A stretch of 7,011 nt of DNA from Propionibacteriaceae bacterium (GTDB lineage: Bacteria > Actinomycetota > Actinomycetes > Propionibacteriales > Propionibacteriaceae), in NCBI GenBank assembly GCA_031287505.1, contig JAITSW010000148.1:1-7011 (forward strand), written 5' to 3'. Position 1 is the stretch's first letter, and every line of letters starts with the position of its first letter. Shown one piece after another: positions 1 through 5,760 of this stretch. Position numbers and translations under genes: made by a program. Under the pieces are notes generated by a model that saw only the letters and a list, made by a program, of their open reading frames with translations, was not told the origin of the DNA and made no database searches.

Positions 1-375
1 CAGAGCCCGGGTATCGGTTTCGCAGATACCCACAATTCCCTGGGCTTTCAACACTTCGTCCAGAGTTCGATTGGAGCGCCAATTTGAACGCACCCGCGAG
101 AGATCGCGCACCACATAACCCGCCACCCAGATTTGCCGAGATTCGTCGTCCTCGTCATTCCAACCGGTGTTACCGATGTGCGGCGCCGTCTGAACTACCA
201 CTTGGCGACGATAGCTCGGATCGGTGAGAGTCTCTTGATAGCCCGTCATACCGGTCGAAAACACAGCTTCGCCGAAGGCCTCTCCCGGCGCCCCGAAGGA
301 AATCCCGGAAAAAGCGGTGCCGTCTTCCAACACCAATAGTGCGCGCGCGCGCTGTTGTCCGAAGAAACTTGGCAT
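1..375 (-). CDS. carA: Carbamoyl-phosphate synthase small subunit, N-terminal part (partial)
   Basis: CarA is the glutamine-hydrolysing subunit of cytoplasmic carbamoyl-phosphate synthase. It passes ammonia to CarB to make carbamoyl phosphate for pyrimidine and arginine synthesis. Only the first 125 codons are present and the frame runs off the left edge without a stop. The translation opens [20 protein letters not shown] and contains the family's N-terminal hallmarks: [15 protein letters not shown] (about residues 22-36), [17 protein letters not shown] (39-55), HIGNTG (66-71) and [10 protein letters not shown] at the edge. The glutamine amidotransferase domain would lie outside the window. 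I chose the ATG at 375 because AGGA lies 5 bases upstream; an in-frame ATG at 390 would add five residues (MVRKY) but has no good Shine-Dalgarno. It follows nusB after 75 bases, in which I see no convincing promoter or terminator. The family call is very secure. Confidence 0.95.
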   Translation of the reverse strand, partial: MPSFFGQQRARALLVLEDGTAFSGISFGAPGEAFGEAVFSTGMTGYQETLTDPSYRRQVVVQTAPHIGNTGWNDEDDESRQIWVAGYVVRDLSRVRSNWRSNRTLDEVLKAQGIVGICETDTRAL

Positions 376-378
376 GTA

Positions 379-384
379 CTTCCT
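379..384 (-). promoter_or_regulatory. Ribosome binding site of carA
   Basis: The minus strand reads AGGAAG here, with AGGA 5 bases before the ATG at 375. It favours that start over the in-frame ATG at 390, which is preceded by an A-rich stretch with no purine-rich match. Confidence 0.6.
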
Positions 385-450
385 CACCATTTTTCAAGCC
401 CAAACGAGACTACCAGCGAATCCACAGTTGTGCTTAGAGATACCACGCCT

Positions 451-873
451 TTAGACCTCAGACCTGCTAAGTTTTCCCAGCACCCCATTCAAAAATGCCG
501 ACGATGCCCCGGATGAGAGCTCATCAGCGAGCAACACCGCCTCAGAGATGGCTACCGCATTCTCAATATCGCTTAGCGATATTTCGTAGGCCGCAAGGCG
601 AGCTATCGCCCTGTCTAGAGTGGGCATGCGAGGCAGCGACCAACCGGAGTCGGCCAACGCCTTTTCAAGAGACGCGTCGATCTGGTCGATGTTTTCGGCA
701 ACGCCGGAAACCAGCAGCTCGGTGAAATCTCGGATACCGGCGGTAAAGACCGGATCAGACTGGTGCAACAGCTCCTCGTCAATTGAGCGCCCGAGAAGAT
801 CGGCGGCGTACAAAATGTCTACAGCGCGCTTTCGCGCCTTATGCCGGGCAGACCCGCGTTTAGCAGTTCCCAT
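451..873 (-). CDS. nusB: Transcription antitermination factor NusB
   Basis: NusB binds boxA RNA together with NusE (ribosomal protein S10) and supports processive transcription of rRNA operons. The 140-residue product has the usual length of the family. The basic N-terminus RHKARKRAVDILYAADL (residues 10-26) is the conserved RNA-binding start. GWSLPRMPTLDRAIARLAAYEI (77-98) and AVAISEAVLLADELSSGASS (106-125), followed by AFLNGVLGKL (126-135), are the conserved helical core and C-terminal signature. The ATG at 873 gives the expected start just before the KARKRA motif. Its Shine-Dalgarno is weak, and it lies 21 bases after the efp stop, so it is probably translated from the efp transcript. The efp-nusB pairing is standard in actinobacteria. 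The last residues (SRSEV) are a short unremarkable tail. No missing key segment is seen. Confidence 0.95.
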   Translation of the reverse strand: MGTAKRGSARHKARKRAVDILYAADLLGRSIDEELLHQSDPVFTAGIRDFTELLVSGVAENIDQIDASLEKALADSGWSLPRMPTLDRAIARLAAYEISLSDIENAVAISEAVLLADELSSGASSAFLNGVLGKLSRSEV

Positions 874-894
874 ACTGAATCTCGGCCTGGCAGA

Positions 895-1455
895 TCACTG
901 CGCGCGGCCAAGATACGAACCGTCTCGGGTGTCTACCCGAACCTTTTCGCCAGTCGTTAGGAAAAGCGGAACCTGAATCTGCAGCCCTGTTTCAAGGGTG
1001 GCCGGCTTATTGCCCCCGGTAGAGCGATCGCCTTGGAGTCCAGGTTCGGTGTAGGTGATCTCCAATTCCACATGCGCGGGTAACTCGATGTAGAGCGGGT
1101 TGCCTTCATGGGTGGCCACGATTGCGCTCTGATTATCCAGCAAGTAATTCTTCGAATCACCCACGACCTCATCGCTGAGCAGCAGCTGGTCAAAGGTGTC
1201 GTTGTCCATGAAGACGTAAGAATCACCGTCATGGTAGAGATACTGCATTTCGCGGCGGTCTACCGAGGCAGTTTCTATCTTGATATCCGAGTTGAATGTG
1301 CGATCGACAACCTTGCCAGTGAGAACATGCTTAAGCTTTGTGCGCACGACCGTGTTGCCTTTTCCCGGCTTGTGATGTTGAAACCAGATTACCGACCACA
1401 ATTGCCCGTCAAGATCGAGCACCATGCCGTTCTTTAGATCATTTGTCGAGACCAT
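895..1455 (-). CDS. efp: Translation elongation factor P
   Basis: EF-P binds between the P and E sites of the ribosome and rescues stalling at consecutive prolines. With the ATG at 1455 the protein has 186 residues, the normal length. It shows the N-terminal KOW-like domain (about 1-62), the first OB domain (about 65-128) and the C-terminal OB domain (about 129-186), with the EF-P signature [16 protein letters not shown] at 150-165. The tip loop that reaches the P-site tRNA is [12 protein letters not shown] (29-40), with the functional lysine at 32. A GTG six bases upstream (1461) is in frame, but the AGGA Shine-Dalgarno would be only 2 bases from it and 8 bases from the ATG, and the family usually begins at the equivalent of [10 protein letters not shown]. 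So 1455 is preferred. No epmA or epmB modification genes are in the window. A long non-coding gap precedes it, so it may have its own promoter. Confidence 0.96.
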   Translation of the reverse strand: MVSTNDLKNGMVLDLDGQLWSVIWFQHHKPGKGNTVVRTKLKHVLTGKVVDRTFNSDIKIETASVDRREMQYLYHDGDSYVFMDNDTFDQLLLSDEVVGDSKNYLLDNQSAIVATHEGNPLYIELPAHVELEITYTEPGLQGDRSTGGNKPATLETGLQIQVPLFLTTGEKVRVDTRDGSYLGRAQ

Positions 1456-1460
1456 ATTCA

Positions 1461-1468
1461 CTTTCCTT
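1461..1468 (-). promoter_or_regulatory. Ribosome binding site of efp
   Basis: The minus strand reads AAGGAAAG. Its AGGA (1464-1467) is 8 bases from the ATG at 1455 and only 2 bases from the alternative GTG at 1461, so it decides the start in favour of 1455. Confidence 0.6.
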
Positions 1469-1488
1469 TTCTTTTACAGCGCCGATCT

Positions 1489-1494
1489 ATCTTA
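1489..1494 (-). promoter_or_regulatory. Candidate -10 element for an efp promoter
   Basis: The minus strand reads TAAGAT, which fits the TAnnnT pattern of a sigma-70-type -10 box, 33 bases upstream of the efp ATG. No good -35 box is visible; the best match, about 15 bases further upstream, shares only about three positions with TTGACA. The long gap after the preceding gene makes a promoter here plausible, but the sequence evidence is weak. Confidence 0.3.
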
Positions 1495-1550
1495 CCCGTT
1501 CTTTCCCACCTTCGAGACGCCTAGTGGCCGACAGTGCTTGAGATCTTTGG

Positions 1551-1586
1551 GTGGCCAGCGCCTTAGCCCACGGGGCAAACGCCCCC
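1551..1586 (-). repeat. 36-base direct repeat, copy 1 (efp-proximal)
   Basis: This 36-base segment is identical to 1628-1663 and in the same orientation. On the minus strand it begins GGGGGCGTTTGCCCC and ends GCGCTGGCCAC. It contains a perfect 5-bp stem GGGGC/GCCCC with a 4-base loop (1572-1585). A second stem, GCCC/GGGC with a 3-base loop (1566-1576), uses some of the same bases, so the two cannot form together. It is preceded on the minus strand by a further G-rich run. No U-tract follows, so it is not a standard intrinsic terminator. The identity is direct; the function is unknown. Confidence 0.85.
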
Positions 1587-1627
1587 CCTCCCAGGCCATG
1601 TCGTAGGTGGTGTAGCTGCGGGCGAAT

Positions 1628-1663
1628 GTGGCCAGCGCCTTAGCCCACGGGGCAAACGCCCCC
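1628..1663 (-). repeat. 36-base direct repeat, copy 2 (paiB-proximal)
   Basis: This is an exact copy of 1551-1586, 77 bases away, with the same stem-loop at 1649-1662. The match breaks on both sides (G against C at one end, T against G at the other), and the sequences around the two copies differ apart from a G-rich run on one side. The 77-base offset is not a multiple of three, so in any frame crossing both copies they would be translated differently. This points to a repeat kept or spread at the DNA or RNA level. Confidence 0.85.
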
Positions 1664-1732
1664 GCCCCGCAGACGCTTCCTAGCAGCGGCAGCTTGCACA
1701 ATCTTTTCTTTTTCGATGGCTTTGGGCAACGC

Positions 1733-2329
1733 CTATGTTTCCATCCAACTCGCCGCGGCTTCATTGTCCACCGAGCGCAGTCCGGCAATGATCTTGCGTA
1801 TCCGATCGGGTGTTTTCTGCTGGCTCATCCGGGCATGCCCCTCAATTCGGCTGATGCGGATTTCGATGGCCACCATCGCCTTCATCATCCCGGCGAGCAG
1901 CCGCGGCGGAACCTCGGAGATGTCGTAGGCGGGCTCAAAGAGTATCGAAAGCCGATTGACGGCATCCAAGGCCCAATCGGGCTCGGTGTGGACGATCATC
2001 TCGCCATGAACTTGCACGGTGACAAAGTTGGTAATCGCCACTACCTGTTCTTCGTCGGGTTCCCGTAGCCAATCTGAGGATAAGTATGCTTCCGGCCCGT
2101 GGAAGATGACCATGACTTCCTTGCCGGTATTCTTCCAATCGTCGTTCAGCCAAGCCAGATGCCCAATCAGTGAGCCATGTTCGCCCATTGCCGGGTCATA
2201 GAGAAATGGGGTGTACGTGGCGGAGATGCCGCCTTCGGGGGTCTGGGTTATCAAGTCACCCGAATTCGAGCTTTCCAAAAGAGCCTGAATTGCCTCATCA
2301 GACATTGCGTAGTGGGCGGGGGTGTACAC
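1733..2329 (-). CDS. PaiB-like FMN-binding split-barrel protein (putative negative transcriptional regulator family)
   Basis: The 198-residue product resembles the PaiB family, named for Bacillus subtilis PaiB and annotated as FMN-binding negative transcriptional regulators with a split beta-barrel fold. Visible family features are the start MYTPAHYAMSD (1-11), a segment GGISATYTPFLYDP (33-46), HGSLIGHLAWLN (51-62), VMVIFHGPEAYLSSDW (72-87), VQVHG (105-109) and the C-terminal helix AMVAIEIRISRIEGHARMSQ (151-170) followed by DRIRKIIAGLR (175-185). The central segment that in family members usually reads like PTWNYVAVHAYG is AITNFVTVQVHG here, so it is somewhat divergent. The start is GTG at 2329, one base after the aroB stop, with an excellent AAAGGAGG Shine-Dalgarno 5 bases away. 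Family membership is fairly secure. The target, the ligand and whether it regulates transcription at all are unknown; a flavin-dependent enzyme or binding role is also possible. Confidence 0.85.
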   Translation of the reverse strand: MYTPAHYAMSDEAIQALLESSNSGDLITQTPEGGISATYTPFLYDPAMGEHGSLIGHLAWLNDDWKNTGKEVMVIFHGPEAYLSSDWLREPDEEQVVAITNFVTVQVHGEMIVHTEPDWALDAVNRLSILFEPAYDISEVPPRLLAGMMKAMVAIEIRISRIEGHARMSQQKTPDRIRKIIAGLRSVDNEAAASWMET

Positions 2330-2330
2330 G

Positions 2331-3431
2331 TTAGCCTCCTTTAATTGCCAGAAACGCGTCTAGCAGCACGGAATCTTCGGGGTTGAAGGCAATCATGGGA
2401 CGTCTGAGGCCATTTAGCAATACCAGCCGCAAATTTGAGCCCCGAGTCTTCTTGTCCAGCCTCATGGATTCGCGGATAAGTTCGAAGGGGGCTCCGTCAT
2501 AACTAGTGGGCAATCCGGCAAGCGCCAACACCGACCGGTGCCTAGCGACCAACTCTTCATCTATCAGCGAGAGCCGCAAAGCAACTTCAGCGGCAAAAAC
2601 CATGCCTATGCTGACGGCTTCCCCATGGCGGAGCCGATAATCCTCGCGCACTTCGATGGCATGGCCAAGCGTGTGGCCGTAGTTAAGCGATTCCCGGCCC
2701 AGCGCGTACGGGTTCCCGCCATTTTCCGAGGAAACGCTCTCTCTAAAGTCGCTTTGGACGACTTTGGCTTTTATCCGCACTGCCTTAGAGATTATCTCCC
2801 CGAGTCGCTCATCTGGGTTCGCAAGCAGTGCCGGATCAGCCTCGAAAGCATCCAAGATATCTGGATCTGCGATAAAACCCGCTTTCAGGGCTTCCGCAAA
2901 TCCCGAACGCAAGTCTCGCTGGGTCAAAGTGGCCAGCCAGTTTACATCTCCCAGCACGGAGTAAGGCTCATAGAAAGCCCCAACCAAATTTTTCCCCAAC
3001 GGCAGATTGATGCCGGTCTTTCCGCCAACAGCGGCGTCAACCATGCCCAGCACGGTGGTGGGCACGGAAATGTAGCGCACGCCCCGCAGCCAAGACGCGG
3101 CCACAAAACCAGCCAAATCAGTGGTGGTGCCGCCTCCAATACCCACAATGGCATCTGAGCGGGTGAAACCAGCCTCACTGAGCGCCAACCAACACCGAGT
3201 CAGCACTTCGGGGGTCTTTGCTGCTTCTCCGTCTGGCACCTGCATGTGGGTGATTTCGGGTGAGAGCGTCTGGGCAATCGATTGGGCGGCTGTGGCCATT
3301 GTCGGCGGATAAATCAGTGCGACCCGCTTGAATCCGTCAACCATAGACGGCAACAGGGAGATGGCGTCCTTGCCGATAATTACCTGATACGGCTGTTCGG
3401 AGATAACGTCGATTGGCTCCCAATGAGTCAT
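2331..3431 (-). CDS. aroB: 3-dehydroquinate synthase
   Basis: AroB converts DAHP to 3-dehydroquinate, the second step of the shikimate pathway, using NAD+ and a divalent metal in the cytoplasm. At 366 residues it has the usual length. The NAD-binding GIGGGTTTDLAGF lies at 97-109, VPTTVLGMVDAAVGGKTGIN at 123-142 and GKNLVGAF at 146-153. The metal ligands are recognisable as Glu180 (in GFAEALKAG), His253 (in LNYGHTLGHAIE) and His269 (in RHGEAVSIGM), with spacing like that of characterised enzymes. Between DFRES (228-232) and RESLNYGHT there are about ten more residues than in compact homologues. The ATG at 3431 has an AGAGGAAG Shine-Dalgarno and lies 13 bases after the aroC stop. It is neither fused to shikimate kinase nor next to one, unlike the common aroC-aroK-aroB order. 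Confidence 0.97.
   Translation of the reverse strand: MTHWEPIDVISEQPYQVIIGKDAISLLPSMVDGFKRVALIYPPTMATAAQSIAQTLSPEITHMQVPDGEAAKTPEVLTRCWLALSEAGFTRSDAIVGIGGGTTTDLAGFVAASWLRGVRYISVPTTVLGMVDAAVGGKTGINLPLGKNLVGAFYEPYSVLGDVNWLATLTQRDLRSGFAEALKAGFIADPDILDAFEADPALLANPDERLGEIISKAVRIKAKVVQSDFRESVSSENGGNPYALGRESLNYGHTLGHAIEVREDYRLRHGEAVSIGMVFAAEVALRLSLIDEELVARHRSVLALAGLPTSYDGAPFELIRESMRLDKKTRGSNLRLVLLNGLRRPMIAFNPEDSVLLDAFLAIKGG
2335..2342 (-). promoter_or_regulatory. Strong ribosome binding site of the paiB-like gene
   Basis: The minus strand reads AAAGGAGG, 5 bases from the GTG at 2329. It is embedded in the last codons of aroB (Lys-Gly-Gly). It fixes the GTG start and implies efficient translation coupled to the end of aroB. 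Confidence 0.7.
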
Positions 3432-3433
3432 GT

Positions 3434-3441
3434 CTTCCTCT
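3434..3441 (-). promoter_or_regulatory. Ribosome binding site of aroB
   Basis: The minus strand reads AGAGGAAG, with AGGA 4 bases from the ATG at 3431, in the short gap after aroC. It supports the chosen aroB start. Confidence 0.6.
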
Positions 3442-3444
3442 GTT

Positions 3445-4629
3445 TCACAGACCTCGAGCGGAGATCTCTTTGAGGAAACTGGTAAAGCTCCCTTGGGTTT
3501 GAGTTAGGGAATCCCCTCCGAATTTCTCTAAAAAGGCTTCGGCAAGCACCAAGGCCACTTCCGCCTCTGCCACCACCCCGACCGCCGGCACGGCAGTGAT
3601 GTCGGAACGCTGGTGATGTGCTTGGGTCGGAATTTTTGAGATAACATCTACCGTCTTCAGGGCGTTGGGCACCGTGGCGATCGGTTTCATAGCCGCCCGC
3701 AAGCGGATGACCTCACCATTTGCGATGCCGCCTTCAATGCCGCCGGCATGATTGCTAAGGCGCGTAACCCCGGAGTGGGTCATGGCGATTTCATCATGGG
3801 CCCGCGAACCGGGTAGGGCGGCCAGCGCAAAACCGTCACCGATTTCCACACCTTTGATTGCCTGGATTCCCATCAAAGCGCCAGCCAACTGCGCGTCTAG
3901 CCGGCGTTTGCCAGACGTATGCGAGCCTAAGCCCACCGGAACCCCGTAGGCCAATACCTCGATTACCCCGCCGAGTGTCTCACCGGCATTCTTGGCTTCG
4001 ACGATGGCCTCCTGCATGCTGGCGCTTACAACCGGTGAGAAGCAGCGCACCGGATCTTGATCGATTGCCTGCAAATCGGACGGATTTGGAAATTCCCAAG
4101 GCTGGGCCTTCACCTTTCCGATTTGCACCACGTGTGAGAGTATCTCGATACCGGCAGCTTGCCGCAGAAAAGCTGCCGCCACGGTGCCAATTGCCACCCG
4201 CGCAGCAGTTTCGCGAGCGGACGCGCGTTCTAAAATTGGGCGGGCATCGGAGAAGCCGTATTTGAGCATTCCAGGCAGATCGGCGTGACCGGGGCGCGGA
4301 CGGGTCAATGGTTCGCTGCGGGCAGTGTCGGGAATCGGCCGTCCCTCCACGCTGTCCGGATTCATAGTCTCTTCCCATTTTGGCCATTCGGTATTCGCCA
4401 CCTCAATGGCTATGGGCGAACCCAGCGTCTTGCCACGCCACACGCCCGCCAGCAAAGTGACTTCGTCGGCCTCAAAGTCCATCCGAGCCCCGCGCCCAAA
4501 ACCCAACCGCCGCCGCGCCAAGGCATAGCGAATGTCGTTTGTCGCAACCAAGACGCCCGCCGGGATGCCCTCTAACACCGCGACCAAGGCCTTGCCGTGT
4601 GATTCTCCGGCGGTAACGAAGCTCAACAC
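3445..4629 (-). CDS. aroC: Chorismate synthase
   Basis: AroC removes phosphate from EPSP to give chorismate, the last common step to aromatic amino acids, folate and quinones; it needs reduced FMN. The 394-residue length is typical of actinobacterial enzymes. Signatures are [16 protein letters not shown] (6-21) with catalytic His11, [12 protein letters not shown] (39-50), RPGHADLPG (112-120), [12 protein letters not shown] (137-148), [16 protein letters not shown] (291-306) and the C-terminal [17 protein letters not shown] (340-356). All expected blocks are intact. The start is GTG at 4629, matching the family opening MLxxxTAGESHG; mltG ends only 3 bases upstream, and an AAGGA in the mltG 3' end, 10 bases away, can serve as Shine-Dalgarno. 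In many actinobacteria aroE lies between mltG and aroC, and aroK after aroC; both are absent here. Confidence 0.97.
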   Translation of the reverse strand: MLSFVTAGESHGKALVAVLEGIPAGVLVATNDIRYALARRRLGFGRGARMDFEADEVTLLAGVWRGKTLGSPIAIEVANTEWPKWEETMNPDSVEGRPIPDTARSEPLTRPRPGHADLPGMLKYGFSDARPILERASARETAARVAIGTVAAAFLRQAAGIEILSHVVQIGKVKAQPWEFPNPSDLQAIDQDPVRCFSPVVSASMQEAIVEAKNAGETLGGVIEVLAYGVPVGLGSHTSGKRRLDAQLAGALMGIQAIKGVEIGDGFALAALPGSRAHDEIAMTHSGVTRLSNHAGGIEGGIANGEVIRLRAAMKPIATVPNALKTVDVISKIPTQAHHQRSDITAVPAVGVVAEAEVALVLAEAFLEKFGGDSLTQTQGSFTSFLKEISARGL

Positions 4630-4632
4630 CGG

Positions 4633-5760
4633 CTATCGATCCTTGCCGAAGCAGACTTTGTAATTCTCATCCGTTGCCTGGCACCATGCCTTGTACTTGG
4701 CCTTCGACTTCAAGAAATCCTCATAGGTCTCGGAGAATTCTGTATCCCCGGCAGCCGGGTCAACCACGACGAAGTACAGCCACTTGCCTTTTTGCGGGTT
4801 TACGGCTGCCTCTAGGGCGGCCTTACTCGGGCTGGTGATCGGACCAGGCGGAAGCCCGGCGAATTCCCTGGTGTTGTAGGGGGACTTAGACTTGAGGTCT
4901 TTAGAGCTGAGTTCCATCACCCCGGTTTTTCCGACGCCGTAGGCGGTGGTGGAATCCATCTCCAGTTTCATCTTCTTCGCGATTCGATTGTAGATAACCT
5001 GCGCCACCTTTGGGCGATCCTCGGGGCGGTTTACCTCTTTGTCGATAATGGAGGCGACGATCAGCGCTTGATACGAGCTGACTTTGTTCTCACGCGCCTT
5101 GGCGGTGAAGTCCAAGCTCTTGATGACCGCGTTAAACTGTTTGACGGCGCTTTGGGTGAGCGCCTTTGCCGTCGGATTGTCGGGCAGCTCATAGGTGTCT
5201 GGGAAGAGGAAACCTTCAATAGTCTTGCCTTCGTTCCAGTCCGGCACGCCCACCGTCTTCGGGGCGTTGAAAACCTTTTCAATGTCCTTCTTCTTTATCC
5301 CAGTTGCCTTGGTGATAAGGGCTTGCTGCTGGGAAAGCCGGTTCCCCTCCGGGAAGCGAATCGTATTGCGGATTATGTTCTTGGTATCTTGCAGCATCGT
5401 CAAAGCCAGATTCGCCGGCATTTGCCTGCGGAGCTTGAATTTGCCAGCTTGGATGACCGGATCACCGGCCGCCCTTGCGGCCTTTTGGAACGACTTCACC
5501 GTCTTGATCACGTCGGCCTCGACGAGAATTTGAGCGATCTGGCTGCCTCCAGATCCAGCCGGAATAACCACTTCGATTTCGCCCGAACCCTCACCGATGT
5601 AATCCTCGGAGGTCTTGACTTCGGCCATCATGGACTTGACCCTGTCGACGACAAACCAGCCGCCGGCAATCAAGACGCTCAGCGAGACCAATACCGCAAA
5701 GGCGTTGCGCAGCCATCTCCAAAATTCCGAAAAATCTCTGGGTGGTTTTTCCTCGCTCAC
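4633..5760 (-). CDS. mltG: Endolytic murein transglycosylase MltG (YceG-like)
   Basis: MltG is a membrane-anchored lytic transglycosylase that cuts nascent peptidoglycan glycan strands and is thought to set their length. The 375-residue product has a short cytoplasmic N-terminus, one membrane helix (about 19-38), a LysM-like subdomain (about 60-110), then the catalytic domain outside the membrane. Visible motifs are EGFLFPDTYEL (182-192), the catalytic Glu242 in IVASIIDKEV (234-243), VIYNRIAKKMKLEMDSTTAYG (255-275), SPYNTREFAGLPPGPITSPS (293-312) and LYFVV (328-332). The tail after about residue 350 is basic and carries two cysteines (360 and 370), which could form a disulfide outside the membrane. 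The start is GTG at 5760 in a GTGA overlap with the ruvX stop, with a strong GAGGAG Shine-Dalgarno 5 bases upstream. The ruvX-mltG pair is widely conserved. Confidence 0.95.
   Translation of the reverse strand: MSEEKPPRDFSEFWRWLRNAFAVLVSLSVLIAGGWFVVDRVKSMMAEVKTSEDYIGEGSGEIEVVIPAGSGGSQIAQILVEADVIKTVKSFQKAARAAGDPVIQAGKFKLRRQMPANLALTMLQDTKNIIRNTIRFPEGNRLSQQQALITKATGIKKKDIEKVFNAPKTVGVPDWNEGKTIEGFLFPDTYELPDNPTAKALTQSAVKQFNAVIKSLDFTAKARENKVSSYQALIVASIIDKEVNRPEDRPKVAQVIYNRIAKKMKLEMDSTTAYGVGKTGVMELSSKDLKSKSPYNTREFAGLPPGPITSPSKAALEAAVNPQKGKWLYFVVVDPAAGDTEFSETYEDFLKSKAKYKAWCQATDENYKVCFGKDR

Larger units (their letters stand above)
1456..1732. other. Non-coding gap between the paiB-like gene and efp
   Basis: This 277-base gap is by far the longest in an otherwise compressed gene cluster. 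Reading on the minus strand from the paiB-like stop, it holds an A-rich stretch (about 1700-1716), a first G-rich run leading into a 36-base repeat (1628-1663), a 41-base linker, the second repeat copy (1551-1586), about 50 bases of unassigned sequence, then the candidate -10 box and the efp ribosome binding site. A 98-codon minus-strand frame (1492-1788) spans it, but it overlaps the paiB-like 3' end and reads the two repeat copies in different frames, so I do not treat it as a gene. I see no tRNA or recognised riboswitch, and no classical terminator with a U-tract. Confidence 0.7.

Noticed and set aside
376..450. Promoter or attenuator ahead of carA
   Set aside because: Only a loose TAGTCT resemblance to a -10 box exists, with no -35, no clear hairpin and no PyrR-type leader.
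1551..1590. Intrinsic terminator after the paiB-like gene
   Set aside because: The GC-rich hairpin is not followed by a run of T on the transcript strand, so the standard signal is incomplete.
1551..1663. CRISPR array
   Set aside because: There are only two copies of a 36-base repeat with a 41-base spacer and no further unit on either side. The repeat carries GC-rich competing hairpins, and no cas gene is in the window. Length and spacing look superficially similar, but two units in a housekeeping gap are not enough.
1628..2068. A 146-codon plus-strand frame covering part of the gap and the paiB-like gene
   Set aside because: Most of it is antisense to the paiB-like gene, and its start lies inside a repeat copy. 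The translation has no recognisable domain.
2538..3158. A 206-codon plus-strand open frame opposite aroB
   Set aside because: It is a shadow of the well-supported aroB, with no recognisable motif.
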